A stretch of 11,798 nucleotides of DNA, from NCBI GenBank assembly GCA_020438185.1, contig JAGQVC010000019.1, positions 1-11,798 of the forward strand. Direction: 5' to 3'. The DNA comes from Bacteroidota bacterium. Lineage in GTDB: Bacteria; Bacteroidota; Bacteroidia; M30B66. The notes below the pieces were generated by a model. It was not told the DNA's origin, did no database searches, and saw only the letters and a list, made by a program, of their open reading frames with translations. Positions 6,013-11,798 of this stretch are shown here, in pieces. Numbering within the stretch: position 1 is the stretch's first letter; each line of letters begins with the position of its first letter. A program made the position numbers and the translations under genes.

Positions 6013-7962
6013 CTATTTTGAAGCACCAACCCAGTTTCCTGCCTGAGTTTCCTCACCATTAGCAAGTATGCTGATTATCCGGTAATAATAAATACTTCCG
6101 TTTTCCACTTTTTCATCCAGATACTTTCCTGTTTCTGCAGGGAAAATTCCAATTATTTCGGGTTTATTTTCTTCGCCGAAAGAACGTTCAATTCTGACTT
6201 TTGCAATTCGTTTGTCACCCGCAGGCCATTGCAATTCGATACCCGATTGTTGTGCCTTTGCCAATAAATAAGGTATCCCTGAATTATAATTGCCAAAATC
6301 TATTTTAACCGGTAGCGTTTTCGTGCTTTCAATTCCATCCTCTCCCAATGCACTAACAGCATAATAAACGGCTAATCCGGTATTTTCCAGAGTGTCAACA
6401 AATGAATTCTCCTGAAAAAGAGGGAAATCATTGATTAATTTCCAGGGGCCATTTTCATTGTCAGAACGATAAACCTGAAATACAGATACCTCATTATTCA
6501 TTCGACCCTGCGTGTTCCAGGCGAGAAAGACCATGTTGCTGCCTATTTTTCTGGCCATTAATCCCACAGGTGCCTGAGGCGCCTGTGTAACAGGAATACG
6601 AATGGTAGTAAAATCCGAAAACTCGCTAAGCACGTATCCTTTACTTTCGGCCACAACTGAATAATGATAGCTTTTTCCGGGGATTAATAACGAAGAAGAA
6701 TCTGTCCAGGAATAAGCCGGCTTATTTTCAAACTGAATCAGGCCGCTTACAAGTTCAGGCTCCGCACCGATTGTTGAAGTTCTGAAAACACGAAATCCCC
6801 TTGCCGAAACATCGGTTGCTTTCCATGTAATGACAGGAAGCCCGTTTGCGATTTCAGAATTAACCTCAGAAGGCTGGATAACAACAGGTTTTTGGTGACT
6901 TACCATAGGAACTGTTGGCGTGTGATCCAGCAAACCTTTTAAATCGTAAATCAGAAGTCGGTAATACACTGCTTCCATCGGGCTGACAACATCGTCGAAA
7001 TAAATTGAATCGGCCGGACTGAGGTGAGTAATAATCTGAAAAGAAGTATCTGATTTAAGACTGCGTTGCAGGATGAGTGATTTTACCCTGCCGGTGAAAC
7101 GGATTTTCCATTTTACTTCAACCTGCGATTTATCCTCAGTTTCGGTTGCCGAAAATTTAATTGCTATAGGCAAAGTAGAATTGTCCAGATTGTCGGCCAG
7201 CATTGGTTCAGAAAGCAATGTTGCATTTCCGTAAAAATCAAACCCGGCTAAACGGTAATTAAAATATGAATAATCATTCAGGCTTGTATCTCTGCCAATA
7301 ACCGCAGTAGAATCACCCGAATGTACAATCCTGAAATCGGCATTCAGGACCGGAGCGTATTCCACTTCCTGGTGGTCTTTTCTGAATAACCGGGTAAATA
7401 GAATTGGATTTCCCTTTCTAACTTTCCAGTAAGTTTCAATGTCGCCGTACCAACTTTTATTTCCCCCGGGAATCAAGGCAGGCTCTGAAAACACCTTGTC
7501 TTTTCTATCCCACGAAAGTGGAACAGACTGCTCATTAATACTTGCTGTGTAAACATCTGCGGCGGCACCTTTCGAATCGATATAGGTTAGCTGAGCAGCA
7601 ATTTGTACGGTAAGCATGTATTTCATGAAAATTTGTTCGGTATTGGCCGCTTTGCCCAAAGATTCAAAAACCCGCTGAGCCTCATTTTCGGTGAGCGCCG
7701 GATACATTGGGAACTGCTCTTCGGCTTTTCGAATATTCGATTTAAAATCGTTCTGACGCGAAAGCGGCTTAATACTACCTATCGATTTCCCATTGCGGAA
7801 AAGTGCAATTTCCTGGTTTTGCAGTGGCCCTTCGTAATGCAGCACCACGCCTTTGGCGGATATTCCGGCTATTATCGTCTGAGCAGCAGCATGCTGCGAA
7901 AAGAAAAACAGGAAAATAGCAACTGCAATTCCTGAAAGAGCCTTCGTTTTTAAAAATCGCAT
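6013..7962 (-). CDS. exported protein with tandem fibronectin type III domains (649 aa)
   Basis: Extracytoplasmic protein likely to act in protein-protein or surface contacts; no enzyme motif is seen. Residues 1-28 are a signal peptide (hydrophobic core GIAVAIFLFFF, cleavage after HAAAQ). About four FnIII modules follow at 263-352, 355-456, 463-555 and 560-645. Each shows the pattern of a Trp in an early strand (VKWKI, ITWKA, LAWNT, LQWPA), a middle strand I/F-x-V/L-x-R-S/T, and a late Y-x-Y-x-[VIL] strand (AVYYRLL, YHYSVVA, VYYAVSA, YYYRIIS). Residues 29-255 look like one more FnIII fold split by an insertion. There is no T9SS sorting domain: the protein ends shortly after the last module at GNWVGASK. 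Its ATG overlaps the end of the upstream giant gene by 13 bp, so the two are translationally coupled and probably form one functional unit. No Shine-Dalgarno precedes the ATG. Confidence 0.85.
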   Translation of the reverse strand: MRFLKTKALSGIAVAIFLFFFSQHAAAQTIIAGISAKGVVLHYEGPLQNQEIALFRNGKSIGSIKPLSRQNDFKSNIRKAEEQFPMYPALTENEAQRVFESLGKAANTEQIFMKYMLTVQIAAQLTYIDSKGAAADVYTASINEQSVPLSWDRKDKVFSEPALIPGGNKSWYGDIETYWKVRKGNPILFTRLFRKDHQEVEYAPVLNADFRIVHSGDSTAVIGRDTSLNDYSYFNYRLAGFDFYGNATLLSEPMLADNLDNSTLPIAIKFSATETEDKSQVEVKWKIRFTGRVKSLILQRSLKSDTSFQIITHLSPADSIYFDDVVSPMEAVYYRLLIYDLKGLLDHTPTVPMVSHQKPVVIQPSEVNSEIANGLPVITWKATDVSARGFRVFRTSTIGAEPELVSGLIQFENKPAYSWTDSSSLLIPGKSYHYSVVAESKGYVLSEFSDFTTIRIPVTQAPQAPVGLMARKIGSNMVFLAWNTQGRMNNEVSVFQVYRSDNENGPWKLINDFPLFQENSFVDTLENTGLAVYYAVSALGEDGIESTKTLPVKIDFGNYNSGIPYLLAKAQQSGIELQWPAGDKRIAKVRIERSFGEENKPEIIGIFPAETGKYLDEKVENGSIYYYRIISILANGEETQAGNWVGASK

Positions 7963-10900
7963 GATGTATCTTTTTTATTGGCTGTTCCGCCGCAAGGCGA
8001 CCATTGCACGTCGAGATCAAGACCTGAATTAGTAGACATCGAAATCTGACACCCGATTGTTTCATCGAATGAAGCACCGCAGAAATCGCCGAACATGGTA
8101 AATGATGCGCATGCATCCATGGCAAGCGAAGCCTGAGGAGCAAACTGTAGTGTACCGTTGGCAATAAAACGGGCCATTGCTCCAATGCACATTTCGCAAA
8201 CAAGTACCTGCACGCCGGCATAAGCACGGGCATAGGCTGCCGCCTGAATTGCCATTACAGAAGCCGAGGAGCCAAAGTTTACAAGGAAATTTAAATCGGC
8301 ACCCGCCTGAACACCCATTCCAATTGAAAAGAGTGGAACCGGAATACTGATACTCCAGTTTGCAAAATTTGGAGCCAGATTGGCGTTGATGTAGATTCCG
8401 GCGATTCCATCATTCTTCAGGTAATCGGGTACATCAAGCAAATACATGATATCCTTGTGCCTTTTGATAACCGAAGCAGGCAAAACCGGATAGTAACCGC
8501 TCAAAGCCCCGCAGTTTACATCGGCAATTGCGTCCAGCCCGGGCAGACTTACAACTCCAATCATGTCGAAATAAAATCCGGAACCATCGAATTGTATTTC
8601 AAACATCCCCGAATTTAATGACACGGTGCCCATCTGAATTGGCACTTTTATCTCGAGTGTACCCGTAAAAGCCACTTTTTCCCAGTCAAATACGATGGTC
8701 AATCCGCCGAGAGGCGTATCTATATTTTTAATTGCAATGGAATTCCCGTCGCTGTCGTCAACCTCAATTGCACCCGATACCACATAATCCAGAGTGCGGT
8801 CGTTGTCCATTCCTTCCACACCAATTAAATCGGCAGTGTAACGCATAAAATCCCAGTCGCTGCCAACAACATGCTGCGAACCGTAAAGCACCTTCAGTTT
8901 TGTGTTTCCCTGCCCTCCTTCAAGCGGAATGTATTGAAAAGCCTGGGGAGAATTGTTGTTCTGAAGTTTTGGAATGTCAATCTGAATGGCGCCGTTATTC
9001 TTAATTAGTCTGCCTTTCAGCGCAACCCGTTTACCATCGAATAAATCGTCGTTTTCAAAATACAAATCGCCCTTCGCCTCAAAGTATTTGTCGGCAAAAA
9101 TGTAATTCTCAGTACCTGTTGCTCCGTTAAAATAAACTTTCCCCTTTGCTTCAAGACCAACATCGAATGCTTTGGTACTTCTGGCAACCAGCAAACCTGT
9201 TTTTGTGTAGGTAAACACGGCAGTTGGAGTGGTCATTCCCGGAATGCCGAGGTTCATACCACCAACTATATCCAGTCCGTCGGGCAGATTAACAATGCTC
9301 TGTACAGATAAATCTCCCACATCGTAAAAGCGCCTAGACTGATAAATAGGCTGGATTAGCGTTGAGTTATTACTAAATACAGTGAATGAACCGATGTTGA
9401 TTTTATCCTGAGGGAAGAACCCGGGCAAGCCCTGAATGTAACAGGCCGGCAGGTCGGTGTTCTGGCTGTTGTAAACGCTGAAACGCCAGTGAGGCTTCAA
9501 ATCGAACGAACAGGCCTGATCAAGATTGAGAATAGCCTTTACGTTGGAATATTTTTTCAACTGAGTTACGTTCCCTCCAAGCATCAGGTTGTCCAGATCT
9601 ACTCCGGCTTCGGGCATTATCAGCTCTGTTGGACGAAGAATCAGGTTGCTTACAGGTATATCGGCCATGGCAGTATTGATTCTTGCCTTCGGTATTACAA
9701 TCCCGCCATGCGGAATGCTGTAAGCCCAGCCTTGCAAACTTTTAACTCCCCATTGCTCCAGTTTAAAGTCGATTTGTTCACCCGGATTCCCAATAATTAT
9801 TGTAGCCGGGGTTACCTTGATCGTTCCGGCGTTAACAACAACATTATCGCTAAGTGCCAGCTCGGGATAAAGTTTGGTGACAATATTTACAGTGTCTTTT
9901 ACCAGTCGCGATAATTGTGCATCGGCCTTTGCATTAAAATTATGGACTGTAAATTCAATTGGTTTTTCCTGATGATTCGAACCCATATCCATCAGGAAAT
10001 ATTCCCTGAGCGGATAAGAGCCCGGTTTCGAATGCAAGGCGAACAGATTGGAGTTCATAGCCTGTTCACCCACATAGAATTTTCCGGTATAGTCGAACGA
10101 GAAACGGAACGATTCCAGGTCGCTCACAACCTTTCCCTGCATTCCGCCCCAGACATCGTCCAGCGGTTTTACCCGTATAGTTGATAAAAAGCCGGTTTCG
10201 CTACTAAACATATCTGCAACAAAGGCATTGTGCAGCCTTAGTCGTATTGCAAGTTCACCGGTTGCTATGTAATTGTTTACAGGCTTCGCCTGAGGAATTC
10301 CATTTGCATCATTTTGAGCTGAGGCCTCAACAAGGCAGTTCATGAATCGAACCCGCTGACCCTGGTCATACAAACGGAAGTTACCGTTGCTCGGAATATT
10401 AACAAAAGCGCCGCTAATCTTGTATTTATTATCCGGCTGTTGTTCAGCCGATGTTATCTCGACCTGAAAGCCCAGGAGTTTCGAAATATTGAGATCTGCT
10501 ATTTCATCCAGCTCGAAACGGACATTGTTGATTACTGAAGTTGGAGTTGTAACAGTATAACTTTGCCCAACGTACGTCTTGGTGCTTGATGTTTTGGTTG
10601 CCCTCACAGTTACAGTTGATCTTGGTAATCCTTTTAATGAATAAGCGCCATTCTGGTCGGTGAATGTTTCGGTTACAGTTGGACCATAAAGGGTAAAACC
10701 ACTTTCACAAAAAACACGAGCTCCAACAATTGGATTACCGGTTGATTTTTCGAGCACGGTTCCGTTTACTTCCATTCCCGGCTCGGTAATGTATTCAAGT
10801 TGAATGTATTGTTTCGAAATAGGCAGAAACTTGTATTCTTCAACCGGAACACGGTTGCCATCCTTCACAAAAACCCGGAAATACGAATCGGGTGTTGTGA

Positions 10901-11798
10901 ACCTGAATGTTGCCACACCATTGCTATTGGTAGTACCGGCATAATCGCCGATTTCAACCACTGCGTTTGGCGAATTGGCGATAACATCATTTCCATTTCT
11001 GGAGGGGTTTCTGCTTTTTACTTTAACCTTAATCCTGTGAGCTTTCTCAAATACCATAAAGGTTCCTATGTTCAGAGCTTCCGCCGACTGGCTGATGTTC
11101 ACATAAAAGGTATCTGCCATGTACTGGTCAGACATCGGAATCACAATCACACGGGTATTGTTACCCGAGGGTGCGTTGACCGTAAATTTTGAAACCTGAG
11201 AAAATAATTCCTGAATGGCAGCAGATTCATAAACCATGTTGGCGGGTTGCATATTGCCGACTCCGTTGGAAGCTTGAAAACTCATGGGATTGAATTGCTG
11301 CATATTTCCTCCGGCTGCATTTAGTGCATCTATTACCTGGAAACTATTCAAAGGAAGATTGCTTACAAGCCCTTCCGTTTCTTCAGGTACCGAGCGATGC
11401 AAGGGACTTCCGTAATTTGTTTTGCCCGAGGTCATTTCAGTCATGTAGAATGGTCCGTCAGCAATCTGAATAAGGGCCGTAACCGGGTTATCGTCCTCGT
11501 CGCGCACGTACCCGTAAACATTGGCCTTGCCGGTCATAATGATTTCGTGAAAATCATATCTCTGGCCTTTTTTGAGCGGTTGTACATAATCTGATGATTG
11601 CGTCGGGTTTGAAACATCCGACGGACCATACTTCATTTTGTATCCATCCTTAACCAGCATTATGCGACGATATGGATTGACAACACCTTGTGAAGGCACC
11701 GTTTGCATAGATAAATTGGACATTCGCAAATACCCGTTTGCATCGGTTTGGTGGTTTTGATAACCCGAGTAATTGAAGCTGTTGCCCGATTTATTGTA
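7950..11798 (-). CDS. giant beta-rich protein with carboxypeptidase-regulatory-like domains and Cys-rich C-terminus, 5'-truncated
   Basis: I do not recognise this protein as a whole. The frame is open to the right edge; the 23 codons beyond the TTG at 11729 end in TDANGY, a carboxypeptidase-regulatory signature that runs into the annotated part, so the start is outside the window. Numbered from that TTG: a regulatory-like segment near 70-103 (VYGYVRDEDDNPVTALIQI), an Ig-like module near 231-300 (TTNSNGVATFRF), and a full carboxypeptidase-regulatory-like module near 320-408 (VNGTVLEKSTGNPIVGARV, then TDQNGAYSLKGLP). Residues about 415-1150 are beta-rich with no motif I can name. About 1137-1257 is rich in Ala/Gly and Cys, with Cys at 1178, 1181, 1207, 1217, 1227, 1246 and 1257. 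It lacks a T9SS domain and ends KDTSCDF. The stop overlaps the next gene's ATG by 13 bp. Likely extracytoplasmic, since such domains and paired Cys fit that location, but no signal peptide can be seen because the N-terminus is missing. Confidence 0.85.
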   Translation of the reverse strand, partial: YNKSGNSFNYSGYQNHQTDANGYLRMSNLSMQTVPSQGVVNPYRRIMLVKDGYKMKYGPSDVSNPTQSSDYVQPLKKGQRYDFHEIIMTGKANVYGYVRDEDDNPVTALIQIADGPFYMTEMTSGKTNYGSPLHRSVPEETEGLVSNLPLNSFQVIDALNAAGGNMQQFNPMSFQASNGVGNMQPANMVYESAAIQELFSQVSKFTVNAPSGNNTRVIVIPMSDQYMADTFYVNISQSAEALNIGTFMVFEKAHRIKVKVKSRNPSRNGNDVIANSPNAVVEIGDYAGTTNSNGVATFRFTTPDSYFRVFVKDGNRVPVEEYKFLPISKQYIQLEYITEPGMEVNGTVLEKSTGNPIVGARVFCESGFTLYGPTVTETFTDQNGAYSLKGLPRSTVTVRATKTSSTKTYVGQSYTVTTPTSVINNVRFELDEIADLNISKLLGFQVEITSAEQQPDNKYKISGAFVNIPSNGNFRLYDQGQRVRFMNCLVEASAQNDANGIPQAKPVNNYIATGELAIRLRLHNAFVADMFSSETGFLSTIRVKPLDDVWGGMQGKVVSDLESFRFSFDYTGKFYVGEQAMNSNLFALHSKPGSYPLREYFLMDMGSNHQEKPIEFTVHNFNAKADAQLSRLVKDTVNIVTKLYPELALSDNVVVNAGTIKVTPATIIIGNPGEQIDFKLEQWGVKSLQGWAYSIPHGGIVIPKARINTAMADIPVSNLILRPTELIMPEAGVDLDNLMLGGNVTQLKKYSNVKAILNLDQACSFDLKPHWRFSVYNSQNTDLPACYIQGLPGFFPQDKINIGSFTVFSNNSTLIQPIYQSRRFYDVGDLSVQSIVNLPDGLDIVGGMNLGIPGMTTPTAVFTYTKTGLLVARSTKAFDVGLEAKGKVYFNGATGTENYIFADKYFEAKGDLYFENDDLFDGKRVALKGRLIKNNGAIQIDIPKLQNNNSPQAFQYIPLEGGQGNTKLKVLYGSQHVVGSDWDFMRYTADLIGVEGMDNDRTLDYVVSGAIEVDDSDGNSIAIKNIDTPLGGLTIVFDWEKVAFTGTLEIKVPIQMGTVSLNSGMFEIQFDGSGFYFDMIGVVSLPGLDAIADVNCGALSGYYPVLPASVIKRHKDIMYLLDVPDYLKNDGIAGIYINANLAPNFANWSISIPVPLFSIGMGVQAGADLNFLVNFGSSASVMAIQAAAYARAYAGVQVLVCEMCIGAMARFIANGTLQFAPQASLAMDACASFTMFGDFCGASFDETIGCQISMSTNSGLDLDVQWSPCGGTANKKDTSCDF

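Noticed and set aside
5949..6065. N-terminal extension of the 353-aa T9SS cargo to 6065
   Set aside because: The extra 39 residues are not signal-peptide-like, would bury the real signal peptide and would overlap the upstream gene by 53 bp.
7775..8233. 152-codon open frame on the - strand spanning the overlap of the two right-hand genes
   Set aside because: It is out of frame with both clear genes, has no signal peptide or domain, and its length is explained by the composition of the region.
9489..11192. Several + strand open frames of 89 to 141 codons opposite the giant gene
   Set aside because: All are antisense to a continuous long coding frame and their translations show no domain or sensible composition.
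11727..11729. TTG at 11729 as the start of the giant protein
   Set aside because: The frame is open for 23 more codons to the edge of the window, and those codons complete a TDANGYLRM domain signature; no signal peptide follows the TTG.

Overview
The window looks like a chromosomal segment from a member of the Bacteroidota. Two genes end in Por-secretion (type IX secretion, T9SS) C-terminal sorting domains with the YPNP motif. No start codon is preceded by a recognisable Shine-Dalgarno sequence. The DNA is AT-rich and gene-dense, and the proteins are mostly large, secreted and built from beta repeats. I cannot name a genus. There are no RNA genes, mobile elements or CRISPR arrays that I can support.

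Layout. Left, + strand: (1) the 3' part of a long FG-GAP/VCBS beta-propeller protein with a T9SS sorting domain, whose reading frame is open through the left edge; (2) a periplasmic-TPR sensor histidine kinase of the HisKA_3 class; (3) its NarL/LuxR-type response regulator, 52 bp downstream. Right, - strand, converging on the regulator: (4) a T9SS-sorted protein of about 353 residues, with an intrinsic terminator between it and the regulator; (5) a signal-peptide-bearing protein with about four fibronectin type III domains; (6) a very large beta-rich protein (at least 1282 residues in the window, start outside the right edge) with carboxypeptidase-regulatory-like domains and a cysteine-rich C-terminus. 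Genes 6 and 5 overlap by 13 bp and are almost certainly one transcript.

How they may work together. Genes 2 and 3 form a complete membrane-to-DNA signalling pair of the NarL type. Genes 1 and 4 encode proteins secreted through the T9SS and anchored or released at the cell surface. Genes 5 and 6 look like an extracytoplasmic protein pair, but neither has a T9SS sorting domain at its C-terminus, so they probably leave or stay in the periplasm by another route. Whether the two-component pair controls any of these surface genes is only suggested by position. The most interesting unexplained part is the pair 6+5: I do not recognise the giant protein's main body, and its base composition differs visibly from that of the propeller gene.
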